Positions 24,701-34,786 of a stretch of DNA of 64,000 nt are shown one piece after another. Each line of letters starts with the position of its first letter. Within the stretch, counting starts at the first letter, position 1. Source of the DNA: Nectonema munidae (lineage: Eukaryota; Nematomorpha; Nectonematoida; Nectonematidae); contig JAUIRK010000570.1 in the NCBI GenBank assembly GCA_030549495.1, positions 2,023,501 to 2,087,500 on the forward strand, written 5' to 3'. The position numbers were made by a program, and so were the translations under genes. The notes beneath the pieces are model-generated. The model did no database searches. It worked only from the letters and a program-made list of their open reading frames with translations, and had not been told where the DNA came from.

Positions 24701-27700
24701 TCTACTAACAAGCCAAACAAGTCTTTTAAATAATATAAATAAAGATATAGAATTGTCAGAATTCAAAATTATTGCCCCCGTATGCGCGCTTCTGATGTAG
24801 TAGATACTTTGAGCTTTAAAAAAATTTAAATACGGAAGTTTTTGTTTTGTGCACTTAAGGCGATGAAAGAAATGTGTTTTTCTTTAGTTAACATAAGTCT
24901 CATCCATCATTTCCTACGCATCTCTTTTCATTGTTAATACAGCCATCTGCCTACGTATGTCGACATACATAGGCAGATGGCTGTTATTAAAAATAATTAC
25001 GTAAATTTTTTTCAATGAAAAATGTTTTTCTTTAGTCGTCATATTTCCCATTCATCATTTTTTCTAATTTTATTGCGAGTCATTTTTCATTCCTTCACAT
25101 TTTTGTCTAGACTTTCCAATTTTTTTTGGCTGCCAATGATAAAAAATTATAAAATACAACGAAAAATCTCTTATAAATCATTGAAAATAATAATTCAAAA
25201 AATATTAAAAAAAACTCAAATTTTAAATTTGTACAGGTTGACCATCACCAATCCGGTAGAGTATTTCGAAATTGATTTTTTTTCCAAAAACTTGAGAGTT
25301 TTTTTTAAAACAATTAAAAATGTGAGAATGTATTAGAGAAAAGTTTAATCTAAAAGTTTTATAATAAAAGGCAACTAAATAAAAGTTTATAAGTTTTTTA
25401 AATTCAAGATATGTCAATAAGTTTTCAAGTTTTGTTGTATTTTAACCTAATACTTGACTAACCCGGAAAAATGCCTACTCCGCCACCCTCCAACACAAGT
25501 GTCTTCGTATGTAGACATTTGATTAACTCCAACAAATTCCACAGGGTCAATTGACTCTAATTGGTAAACTAGTGTTAAATATAACTGTAATCGGTGGTTA
25601 TTTGATTTGATAGTAATATAGAATTCTTCGATCATATTTTTGAAAATAAAGAATTCTAAGATCAAAAAATATCTTAAGACCGTTAGGATCTTAAAGCTTT
25701 TATTAATTTGAACAAGATGAAAGCAAATTTATTCAAAGCAGCAAGTACAAATATCATAAGAACAAGATTCGCATACAAATAAATCCCAACTAATACACTT
25801 CTTGCTAGTTTTTTTTACAATCTGAACAGTTAAGTTTTTTATTTTGAGGTAGACAATTGACCGATTTGACATTTTATGATATATAAAAATTTAGGGATTC
25901 CGGGGATGAAATATTGTGAATGTGTTGGTTTTTGTGGGTTTGGCGTTCCTTATCTTTACGTCGATATAACAGAGTTTTTTATTCGTGTATATATTCCTTC
26001 TTATTTTATTAGTTTTTTTCCACGGGAATTTGGTTTTCATTTTTATTAATGCTTATTAAATGAACTTTGGGGATATGATTTCGATAAATAATTCAATATT
26101 CATTATTCCAGCTATATTTCTAGATCATTTTTTATGTTTAGGTTATTGCTTCGTCGCAAGCATTCACTATAAATGATTTTATGAGTAAGTTGGAAGGCAA
26201 GTTGAAAGAATTCACCGAATATTTTGTGCCACATATGGAAGAGGAAGAAAATGTAATCGAAATAGTTGGAAAATTTTACATAAAAATTAACTTCTTCTTT
26301 TTGCTTAAGGAGATTCAACCGTTACTAATCAAATACTTTTCGTATGAAGAATTAAAGGACATAAAGAAGAGGGTGATGCGGGAGCATGTTAACAGCATTA
26401 ATTTGCACAGTTCGGATTCTCTAGAGTTTTCAGATATTGTTCATAATGGAACATTATTGCAACAAGAAACGATATTCGAAGAAGAACAATCCCAAAGTGT
26501 AACTCTCGCCCAAAGTACCTGACTTTTTAATACTCTTCTAGTCATGAAACTTCTTTTTATCCTATTAGCACCTCTCAACCATTCTAAAATATTTCCCTTG
26601 CAATATTCCCAAAATGTACATTCATTAATTCAAAGGTTACCTGACGAAATTCTTTTATCAATATTTTCATTTCTCAATCCCAAAGATTTGCTCCGTTGTT
26701 CTCAAGTTTTAACATTACTTTGTCTCTTTATATTCAAGTATACGACTTTTGTTTTATAGGTCAATCGCTCTTGGTCTCAATTATCCAAATCTTCTGACTT
26801 ATGGTCAACTATTTTGCCTATAGAATGGTGTAAAGGTTAGGAATTCATGCTAGATCACTCTATTTTACAGTTTATGTGTATACACCAAGTTCCAGTATTT
26901 AAAATGCGAAATATATCAATATTTTTTTGTGTGGGAAAAAAGACTGAGCTTTGTTTACATGCCATTCAACACATTTAAAAATGTTTTTTTCCGTACTTAA
27001 AATTATTTCTTCTAAAAAAATTATTGTATTTTTTTTTTTTAAAAAAAAAAAATAAAAAATGACATCGTGAAATATTTCGCCGTGAAATCGATCCATATTC
27101 AGAAACTTCTCATATCCTTATTTTGATTTCTATTCTCTAATCATTTCCTGTTTTTGTACTACTTTTTTAGAATTTTATTTGTTAACTTTTTTAGCTGTAA
27201 AATATTTTTATAAATTTTATATTTTTTTCTTTATGACAGAACAAATTTATATTATTCTATTTGTATTCAAAACCGTTTATTCCTTAGGTATTCCTTGTTA
27301 TAAGAGAGAGGCATCTTTATATTTTTTATGAGGTAAATGTTATTCTTCTTTCAACATTTTAAACATCGGCGTGAATCATTTCCTCCGTTTCTTATCCACA
27401 CAAAGATTTTAAGAGTAATCTAAGCATTTTTGCTTCGGCAGATGACCAAGTTTCGGAAGTATAGGATCTTGATCTAATGATCCTGGATTCGATTTCTCAT
27501 CGTGGTCATCCCTGTCTCCTCTCCAGTTATGGAAGAATATTGCTCCCATGGATGCAATACCGACACTAAAAACTACTTTACTTTGGAACTTTTTCGAGGG
27601 TAGGCAATTGACTTCGCTCAACTTAATGACGTCTATGAAATAGAATGAAAGGATTAAACCTCTTCAAAAAATTTGTCTTCTTTGAAGTAATCATGTAGCC

Positions 27701-30700
27701 AAAAGTTCAAGGAGTGTGTGAGGATAAAGCGGGAAAAAGTTTTCGTGAGGATGCCTTGATTATTAAATTTTTTTTCTAAATTGTAAAATCGATCGAATAT
27801 CTAATAATTATATTTCTTAAATATAAGCAAAATCTAATAATGCGCTCTGTGTGCATGAAAGTGAATTTAAACCTTTAAATCTTATTGCTATTAGTTTTAT
27901 AGAGAAGATGAAAATCACTAGTTTAAATTACATATCAAATTAGACATGATATTTCAAGATTTATGAAATATATATTGATCTCATGTTCTATTATAAAACG
28001 TGTACCTATCTGATTCAAGTTAGTTTTGAAGAAACACGCTAAACTTTTAATTGCAGCTCATTTTTAGTCATTGACGTTAATACTCGCACTGGCATTTTTG
28101 ATTCTATATCGATATATCCCTATATTGAATAAGAATGAAGAAAGGTTGACAACGAATGTTAAACCCATAAATTATACTTGTTTAATTGTATAATACTTGT
28201 ACAGTATCGAAAAAATCACATGATTTATCTCAGTACTTCGAATAAAATGATGTAAGACATAAAGCATTTATCTGTCACTTGTGATTACATAAGTAACAAT
28301 AAATAACAACTATGGCTTTTACTTTCTCTTTTTTTGAACTGTTTGATTTTCTTTTTTTTAAATACTTTCTGCTAAATTTTTGTGAATTGTTGAAAATCTT
28401 TCCTTCAAACATGCAAATTCATCATATTTTATTAAATTGGATAAGATTTTGATTATATCGAAAATCAAATCGAGATGGAAGAAAACTTATATTCTGATGA
28501 ATAACAAGATCAAGACTTCAACATTTAATTTGTGTAGTCAGGTCTAGGAAACTCTTATTTGTCTAGAAAACAAAAAAATAGGATGCTTTATAGGTCTCGA
28601 TATATTGTGGAAAGGAAAACAAAATGTACTAAGAAAAGTGAACCTTTTAGAGAACGCTGTTATAAATTTAGTGAAGTGAAGTCATACTATAACAGGAATG
28701 GGCAGAACAGCCACAAATTATTTTAAATGACTTATAAAAAGCCAATCTCATATTTTTACAGAAAAAACATAAAAGGTAAACTAAATATCAAATTTAAAAT
28801 TCTTTTTCTGTATTCTTGAGAAAGAAAATAGGTTCCTTGAGAAAGAAAATAGGTTCTTTGAGAATGGAATATGTTTAAAGAGTTTTTCCAACTAGTTAAT
28901 ACGGGTTGTCCCCGTCCACAAACTCAAAAAATAGTTTAGAGAAAAACTAGATAATCATAAGAGCCATACCAGATTGAGAAAAGATCCACTTGCAGCTCCG
29001 GGAGCCGCACTTGCCCACTACTCTACTATAACAACGGCTAAAATTTAATTTAATCGCAATTCTGAATTTTGTCATTTAGTTGATGATCAAAATTTAACAA
29101 TGTTAATTTTTTTTCTGAAAAACCGATAAAAAGTGACAAATTTAAGTGATTTATTTTACTTATGTCAAATAAATGTGGAAAGATAAAGCGATGAAACTAT
29201 AGATTTGTATTATAACAAATATGAGAAAGGAGTGGAAAAAACTATGGATGTGTATGGCATAAAGTTGAAGAAATCGTGTTCATAATAAACGGGCTGCAGT
29301 TGATCAAATTGCATGAGGGAAAATATGAGCAAAGTGCATGAGGGATACTGTGCTGAATAAGGATAACTTTTTCACATTTAGTTCAAGAAAACAAGTTTTT
29401 TGTGTAGAAGGTAGAGAGAGAGGGTTGAGAAATTTTTTTCCATAATGAATTTATGGTTAATATAATGAATATAGGTTAATTTCTATAGACAAGCAGTGAT
29501 AAGAAGGGACGATACTCTTTTATAGTCATAATACTCTGTTGACACCTTCTAATAATACGAGACTGGCTCCCTTCTATCGTGCTAATAACATCATTAAGAA
29601 AAAGGCTTCCTCGAAAATATAAATGTATTTAAGGTGAATTTACTTTTGGCACGATATTGCTTAGATTAATTTTGTGATGTAAACGACGCTTTCTGAAAGG
29701 TCATATAATCTAACTTGCCTAGAGTCTAAATTAACATTTGAATCATAAATCATGGTATTTTAAATAATTTAATTTCTTTATAAGGTAACTGGAGTTTAGA
29801 AGAGCAACCGAGTGAAAATCTTTCTGTTACTCAAATGGAAACTCTTGAACAAAGTCATAAACCAAGATCTATGAAAAAAGTTTGCTGTCTTTCTATTTAT
29901 TATTTTACTTTCAACTCATAAAGTTATTGATGTTTGGGCTTAAAAATATTTCCAAAGTTTAAGATACTTTTCGATTTTTTAAAAATAATTGAAATCAACA
30001 ACATAACTCACACGAAGTCATCCTGACACATTAAATGTTTATTTTAATGATATGACCAAGCATTTTTAATAATTTTTTGACAAAACATAATCTTTATGTA
30101 AGTATGATATATATTTTTTTGAAAATAATTTTTATAATTAAATAAACAATGACAAAGATCACATTCCTGGATCCTACTTTTCAGTTATTCTACTAGTGCT
30201 AGATTATTTCTCTTAAGATGATCTAACCAAAATAATTATTTTATCCCTCTGGCTTCTATTTTTGTAACATACAGCAATCTTTGATAGTTAGCAAACTTAA
30301 ATGGAATATATCACCTTCTACTGTGGAAGAGGGGTTTCCTAACACTCATCCCTTTCAAAAAAGAGTCCAAGAAAGGGCATAATTTTCTTTTTCTGTTTTA
30401 CGGATTTTGCGTTTAAAAACATTTTTCATACTCCCTTTGACGGATATCAACCTCTTGAAATTGCTAGGGAATGTCTTCCAATCGTTTTTGCTGAACAAAC
30501 TTCTATAATTTCCACTTCAGATTTAGATGGATCACTTTGTTCTACGTCCTCGCAAGACTTTTTCTCAAGATGAACGATTTCTAGGGGTCGTTTAATATCC
30601 TTTTCTCTAGCAGTCAATTGCCCTCTTTTAAGTAATCTTCACATATGACGTGCACTTGTGGATCCCCCCTGATTTGTCTTTAAAGAAGGATCTTCAGCAT

Positions 30701-33700
30701 TCTTCTTTAAGGCAAACAGACGACTATAGCAACACTTTTAAGGAAATAATTAGCTGACTCTTTTAAGGAGTTTATAAAGAATACTTCAAAAAATGCGTTT
30801 TTTGACCAAATAACTTCATTAAATTTGACTTCATCATTATATAAAAGCAAAATTTGATACTTTAAGGCCTAAAGATATTTTCCTTTAAATTTTACATTTT
30901 TCTTAAACAGCCTTTGCATTTTTGTTACGTTTTCCTGGGAATGTGATATCAATGCCTGTAAAGTGTATTCCAATGTGTCAAACAATTATCCCCCATGAAC
31001 GAGGTGTATTGTACAGATACTAGGTTGCTTTCCCTTCTTTCAAACTGCTCGTGTAATTTTCTGATGTCGTTAAATAATTTCTGATTATTAATTTTCTGAT
31101 GGCTTTCATCATAACAATAATGTCATCTTTGAAGTGATTTTGGGTTTTTTTTTATATAATCTATATAAAGAAGATATAATTATTGTATTTTTTTGCAGTT
31201 TAAATCATTCCTAAATATTTCATCAAATGTGTGTTCTTGGAATTAATGCTGAGGGTGAAAGTTAGTTAGTTAATTGTCTGTGACGTCTCACCCATAATTA
31301 TGGATATCGTGGTCTCGCCCGAAATTCTTAGTCCATGCTCTACCGGCACTTTCCGTCCCACTAAAACCTAAGAACGGGTCTTGCATTGCATAACTGTAAC
31401 ATGATATATATTATTTTACAAGAATATAAGTTTCAAATTTATGAATACAGCTAAGTGAACGATACAATCCTAACACGAATACTCCCAAAATGTGAAATAA
31501 TTTTAATGTCTAATGTTAGCTTAATTACTAACAAATTAGAATCGGGTCATAAAAGTTTTATGCTTACTCTACTTTCCCTCAACACTAAGTTTTCTTCGCA
31601 AATTCGATTGTAGCTGTATCCACTTTTATCAATGCTGGTTCAGCATTAGAAATCCTTGGAATTCATATCTTCACTTTCATCTCCAAGTTTCTTTAGTCTG
31701 ATAAAACCCTCATAAGAAATGCGATGATCCCTACCAGACTCCTCATGTCAAATGCTAAACTGAAATACAGTGGAACCTATGAATTTTATTTATGACTTTA
31801 CATGTTCTAGTTTTGTTAAAATATATGTACACTTTTAACATTATTTTTAATAGGATTTTAAATACCAAGTTTTAGTCATTTTTGATAATTAAACATTTTA
31901 TTTCAGAGATATAAAGAATTGAAAATCTTAAATGGAGTTGTCCAATGCCTTCTTCCTTCTATTGGATCTTATCTTCGGAAGTTGGTTTTGTCTGAGAGTA
32001 GAAAGCTGAAAAATAGCATGGTATTTTCCTCTAATCTTCTGAATTTTTGTATCCATTTTTTTGTTTAGGTCAACCAAATTCTCATTCTTTGCCCCAACAT
32101 TGAATATCTAGACCTTTCTTATTGCAAAATATCAGATTTTGCTTTTAAATGGTATTTTATTTTTTCTACTTTTTTTTATTGTTTCACAGTGATGGATTTA
32201 GCTCAACATTTTTAGAAGATGCTTGATGCTATCGAACTTATAAAATTGTTTACATCAAAAGAACTAAAAACTGGAAATTTATTTGAGATTCCAAAAAGAA
32301 ACATATTAGTAAAGAATCTGGGGAAGCAAACTAATCTATTTTCTATATCTATTTTTTTTATTAACGTTTTTTCTATTCAACAAATTTTATTCTTTTTATT
32401 AACACATGTGAAAAATAGTTTTAGCTTCATTCTATATTTGAAGGTAAATAAATCTAAAAAAACATTTTAGCTATGTGGAATAGATTGGATAATTTACATT
32501 AATTAAAATAGAAAAATCAATCTAGTTTCACGAATTAAGATTTGCTTGGATTCCGAATTGAGGCTTTCTTTAGTTTCTACAGATGGCAGATGCAAGTCGG
32601 AACACTCTTGCTAAAATGTTTTTGTTTTTAGGCCTTCTAAATTTTTTTCTGGCTACGCCCTCATTTTATGCATTTGTTCAAAGTACCTTTTTCAGTTATA
32701 ATACACTCCACTTGGGTGTTAAACTTTTAACCTTTAATCCTAGGTAAGTTAGAGTTATCATTCCATTTTGACTATCTATTACTTTCAACAAATTCCTGAG
32801 TTAGAGGCAGCCATTTTACTCATTAAATTTGGAAACTCTTATATTGTCAGTCATAACAGTAATATATGAAACAATTAACGAGATAAAAACAACCATAAAC
32901 TAACAGATAAAAATTTATAATCATTATACACTTTTGAACGGATAATATTTAAATGTACATACTTTTAATAAACATGGGGACTTGGTAGCAAATATAATTT
33001 AAAATATCGTTTGTTAATAAAATTTTCTCCACAAATTTCATTAAAATTTTATATCCTTTTTTTTATACAAAATTGTGAATGTTTCATTTATGTACCTAAT
33101 TTTCGTAATTAGGGTTTCAAAATGTCAATCAAATTTGTGGTCGACTTCTGAAAGTTGTCTCCAATAACTCTCATTTAAATACTTAAAAAAACTGTTTTAT
33201 ACTAAATCGCCTATTCTAATGTCATTTCATATCAGTTTTCGCATTTAATGTCTGAAAATATCGTAAATTTCTAATCATATGGTTTTATGCCTCAAAATTG
33301 TCTTCAATAACCTTCATTTAAGCTGAAGAAAAATATCTTTTATACTAAACCTACCATGCTGGTCAAATTTCTGAACTAATAGCTCATATTATGTATATTT
33401 ATAACTTAAGAATAATTGTTATAAATTTATATGATCGACACTGTCTTCATTTGTATCAAAAATATTCTCTTTCTAGGATTAATGTGAGTCAAGAGTTGAA
33501 GGCTTTTTTACGTTCTAAAACTTTTTAATATTCATTTTTAGCTTGTTTCAGTCTTCATGCTTCAAGCTCACTCATTTGGATTTGTCCGGCTGTGACTTTA
33601 TTACCGATCTGACTATTTTTTACTTGTCAAAAGGCTACAGCCATAATACCCTAATGGACAATATTCATCAAAGTAGTGAGCAATGTCCTCAAAGTGCCAC

Positions 33701-34399
33701 TTTTCTCCAATGCCAAAACAACCAACAAAATTTTATTAACCTCGACCCCATTCTCATCGAATCTTTTACAATGAAGTTACCACTGATTTGCAAAAAATGT
33801 CCGTTGCATGCGAAGAATTTTTATTCCAATTTAAATCATCAATCAAAATTGCCAAATAGTAAGGCCTAGCTTTTTAATTAAACTTTTTCGAAAATATCTT
33901 TTTTCGTTGCAAAGTCTTGGATGAAAGCAATGGCATAAAAAAGCTAAGCGGTACACTAAACACAGATGGCAAAGATGTTGAGTGTGTAATGTCTTTGAAA
34001 TGGCTCTCCCTCTCCGGCTGTTTCAACATCACAAACGAGGGTTTGATGTAAGTGCTATCTATACACACACCCATATGATGTATGTGAATTTGTGCTTGTC
34101 TACTTTTCAGGATTCTCTCTCAGTATGGTGCTAATTTACAGTACATAGATTTGTCGGGCGTTCCAAACGCGACTGGCCAAGGTTTGTATACCGCTTTTCA
34201 AAACATTAAACCAAAATACCTGTCTTATTGCGACAACATCATTGACGGTCCAAACCTGAAATCAGCGTATGGATGTCAAAATATTCAATCGAATAGATTT
34301 TGCTGTCGTTCAGGTACGAACACTTTTCTTTTTTCAAAGTTAGATCTGCTACACCCCGGATTTATTTTAGTTCCTATATATGTTACAGTTAGACTGTGA
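12664..34399 (+). CDS. FBXL5: FBXL5: hemerythrin-domain F-box/LRR iron and oxygen sensor
   Basis: Substrate receptor of an SCF ubiquitin ligase; in mammals it degrades iron-regulatory proteins when iron is replete. Exons: 12664-12747, 18202-18429, 26142-26252, 26310-26514, 26569-26705, 26760-26835, 29785-29879, 31907-32020, 32069-32151, 33542-33858, 33915-34047, 34111-34313. All join in frame at GT-AG sites and give 595 residues plus a split Gly codon. Hemerythrin ligands are present: His15 (TAPH), His57, Glu58 and Glu61 (IHERIENE), His87, His135 and Glu139 (VPHMEEEE). F-box is at about 231-270 (LPDEILLSIFSFLNP), then leucine-rich repeats. C-terminal Cys568, 583, 592 and 593 match the human 2Fe-2S ligands. 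The last exon either ends at 34313 and splices on, or reads through to the stop at 34399. Weak points: the donors after exons 4, 5 and 7, and the final residues. Confidence 0.93.
13020..13530. repeat. Tandem repeat, unit about 145 bp, about 4 diverged copies
   Basis: A recurring block of the type 'aaacctgtcaaaaaat' followed by 'gatttatatatga' appears near 13,035, 13,179, 13,328 and 13,511, each followed by a 'cacatatattccatttt'-like stretch and 'agtatgctcaatttag'. The third unit is broken by a SINE copy. It lies in FBXL5 intron 1. Confidence 0.65.
13358..13425 (+). repeat. SINE copy 1 (5'-truncated)
   Basis: Reads TTAGCAATTGTGCCTTCTCG, then ATGAAAACACC, then ends in (ACCTTT)n. The same tail block occurs in the copies near 54.1 and 54.4 kb. 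The tRNA-like head is missing. It is inserted in the tandem array of FBXL5 intron 1. Confidence 0.65.
14680..15481 (+). mobile_element. TTAA-type MITE, CCCTATTAG family, copy 2 with internal tandem repeats
   Basis: 802 bp. The left end CCCTATTAG (14680-14688) is preceded by TTAA, and the right end CTAATAGGG (15473-15481) is followed by TTAT, one base from TTAA. The interior holds about four diverged units of 112-134 bp marked by 'CCAGYATGG..GATTT.GTATAAAAACA' near 14,715, 14,842, 14,954 and 15,088. Non-coding. It sits directly beside a dead piggyBac transposase, which may be an old relative. Confidence 0.7.
15770..17318 (-). pseudogene. Degenerate piggyBac transposon with transposase remains
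   Basis: Read on the minus strand. The 5' end is CCCTTATCAAGCAAATATGG, ending at 17318 and flanked by TTAA (17319-17322). An acidic N-terminal region (about 16661-16380) is followed by the family core (FSLSRFKQIGRLLRFDDAR, about 16040-15983) and then TVDEQLIPFRGRCSFKQYLP near 15,900-15,840, the typical piggyBac DDE block. Frame changes and a stop follow, and the C-terminal half is gone. A poly-C/poly-G foldback lies inside the 5' part. Confidence 0.8.
16710..16763. repeat. Poly-C/poly-G foldback
   Basis: A run of 20 C (16714-16733) preceded by CTAA and a run of 13 G (16747-16759) followed by TTAG face each other across a 13-nt spacer. The arms can pair as a near-pure G:C hairpin, or fold separately as i-motif and G-quadruplex. 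Confidence 0.75.
17371..17801 (+). pseudogene. hAT-related (ZBED5/GTF2I-repeat-like) transposase fragment
   Basis: The first frame, from 17371, reads SRGERVLQLKSEIEIFLYGK and continues to a stop near 17,512. A second frame (from about 17,523) gives LNSNMQGRNRTMVNICDKIV and ends at 17801. Together they match the 'SRGxVLxRxxELxxEIxxFL ... LNxxLQGKN' block common to ZBED5-like hAT proteins. One stop plus a frame change breaks it. It lies in FBXL5 intron 1. Confidence 0.7.
18202..18429 (+). CDS. FBXL5: FBXL5 exon 2 (hemerythrin helices 2-3)
   Basis: 76 codons, phase 0 on both sides, acceptor TTTAG and donor GTAAGC. It carries the IHERIENE motif (His57, Glu58, Glu61 at the same numbers as human) and CHDNS (His87, aligned to human His80 after a 7-residue insertion). 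Confidence 0.92.
18627..19481. mobile_element. Non-autonomous hAT-like element (CAGGGTTGTGGAGTCGG ends)
   Basis: 855 bp with terminal inverted repeats: CAGGGTTGTGGAGTCGG on the left and, reverse complemented, CAGGGTTGTGGTTGTTGG on the right. The 8-bp flanks AATATGAT and AATATTTA agree at only five positions, so target-site duplication is weak. The interior is A/T-rich and non-coding. It lies in FBXL5 intron 2. Confidence 0.65.
20936..21932. mobile_element. Non-autonomous hAT-like element (CAGGGCGAG ends)
   Basis: 997 bp with ends CAGGGCGAG and CTCGCCCTG. The flanks ATTATAAT (20928-20935) and ATTATAAC (21933-21940) match at 7 of 8 bases, the hAT target-duplication length. The motif TTGACTTTATTGAC-like is repeated just inside both ends. 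Short minus-strand open frames inside (21126-21362, 21450-21653) show no domain I can name. It lies in FBXL5 intron 2. Confidence 0.75.
21941..24300. other. FBXL5 intron 2, unassigned part
   Basis: No exon, domain or repeat family was recognised. The only notable spot is the GC-rich 12-bp palindrome CCGCGATCGCGG near 23,919. Confidence 0.4.
24403..24645 (+). pseudogene. Unrecognised open segment, possible fossil coding fragment
   Basis: 81 codons directly after a TAA, starting DSDTSESDDDENIPPTYSA and containing LFTAMQFIKSDI. The composition (acidic-serine run, then mixed amphipathic sequence) is more protein-like than the surrounding intron. An adjoining frame just upstream (SGITQLFKKPKQN, about 24290) also looks coding. 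I do not recognise the family. It lies in FBXL5 intron 2 and lacks a clear start or splice pair, so a transposon or processed-gene relic is most likely. Confidence 0.3.
24936..24988. repeat. Near-perfect 25-bp hairpin with 2-nt loop
   Basis: The left arm ends CAGCCATCTGCC + TACGTATGT and the right arm begins ACATACATAGGCAGATGGCTG. They pair with one mismatch and one single-base bulge across a CG loop (24961-24962). Related 'TGTTTTTCTTTAGT' direct repeats flank it at about 24,875 and 25,022. Confidence 0.75.
26142..26835 (+). CDS. FBXL5: FBXL5 exons 3-6 (end of hemerythrin domain and F-box)
   Basis: Four exons separated by introns of 57, 54 and 54 nt (26253-26309, 26515-26568, 26706-26759). 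The first intron has no stop in frame. After splicing the chain reads HMEEEEN-EIQPLLIKYF, matching human HMKEEEEVFQPMLMEYF. The F-box follows (LPDEILLSIFSFLNPKDLL) and continues across the last intron as CSQ-VNRSWSQLSKSSDLW. Confidence 0.88.
26836..28693. other. FBXL5 intron 6, 5' part
   Basis: Mostly A/T-rich. A minus-strand open frame at about 27,409-27,645 follows an acceptor-like TTTCATAG and reads GAIFFHNWRGDRDDHDEKS near its middle, ending at a TAA. It has no ATG at its upstream end and no homologue I recognise. It could be a terminal exon of a nested gene or chance. Confidence 0.3.
28694..29024. mobile_element. hAT MITE with perfect 8-bp target duplication (ACTATAAC)
   Basis: 331 bp. 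ACTATAAC occurs at 28686-28693 and again at 29025-29032. The ends are AGGAATGGGCAG and, reverse complemented, AGAGTAGTGGGCAAG; the right subterminal region is GC-rich (GCTCCGGGAGCCGC). Non-coding. It is inserted in FBXL5 intron 6. Confidence 0.75.
29880..31906. other. FBXL5 intron 7
   Basis: No exon recognised. A minus-strand open stretch at about 30,447-30,648 (with LEIVHLEKKSCEDVEQ) looks somewhat protein-like but has no start and no family I can name, so it may be a transposon relic. Confidence 0.3.
32990..33420 (-). repeat. Partial relative of the CCCTATTAG-family MITE
   Basis: Within FBXL5 intron 9 the reverse complement shows the family's repeat unit twice: 'GGCGATTTAGTATAAAA' near 33,205 and 'CCAGCATGGTAGGTTTAGTA' near 33,355. 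No terminal repeats were found, so it is an internal or truncated copy. Confidence 0.5.
34111..34313 (+). CDS. FBXL5: FBXL5 exon 12 (C-terminal iron-sulfur region)
   Basis: Encodes the last LRR and the cysteine-bearing tail: SYCDNI, YGCQNIQ and RFCCRSG, aligned to human YYCDNI, SGCQNLQ and ACCRSGE. In human FBXL5 four of these cysteines hold a redox-sensitive 2Fe-2S cluster. The donor-like G|GTACGAA at 34313/34314 suggests one more short exon, or the frame simply runs on to 34399. Confidence 0.85.
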
Positions 34400-34786
34400 A
34401 AAACTTTCAGGGAATTCGTACCAAAATACCCTTTGGGAGAATCAGAGGCGTACTAAAAGAAAATTTACCCCGCACGATTTTAACTAAAAAATTTAAAGGA
34501 GGAGGGATCGCTCGCACTAAACCCGGCACTAAGGAGAACCACATAGATCTTCTTTAGACTTTCAATGCAATGCATTCTTGATTTACAAACCTAATTCCTT
34601 CCATGAATCTGCTCGTGAACCTAGTGAGTTTTTCTATTTTAATTAAAGTGAACCATCAACAGTAAATATGATGTCTAAATTATTTGATAAAATATGTAAA
34701 ATAACGCGATAGAAAATTAAGAAATACGTCATCCGAAGAACATGTATGACTGCAGTCAAAATTGTTCGTAGCCCGAGGTTCAACTA

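Noticed and set aside
32219-32470. 83-codon frame as an FBXL5 exon
   Set aside because: No similarity to FBXL5; exons at 32151 and 33542 join in phase and match the human order without it.
34393-34556. Open stretch after FBXL5 (GIRTKIPFGRIRG..) as its last exon
   Set aside because: The acceptor before it would require phase 0, but the donor at 34313 leaves phase 1. No match to the FBXL5 tail.
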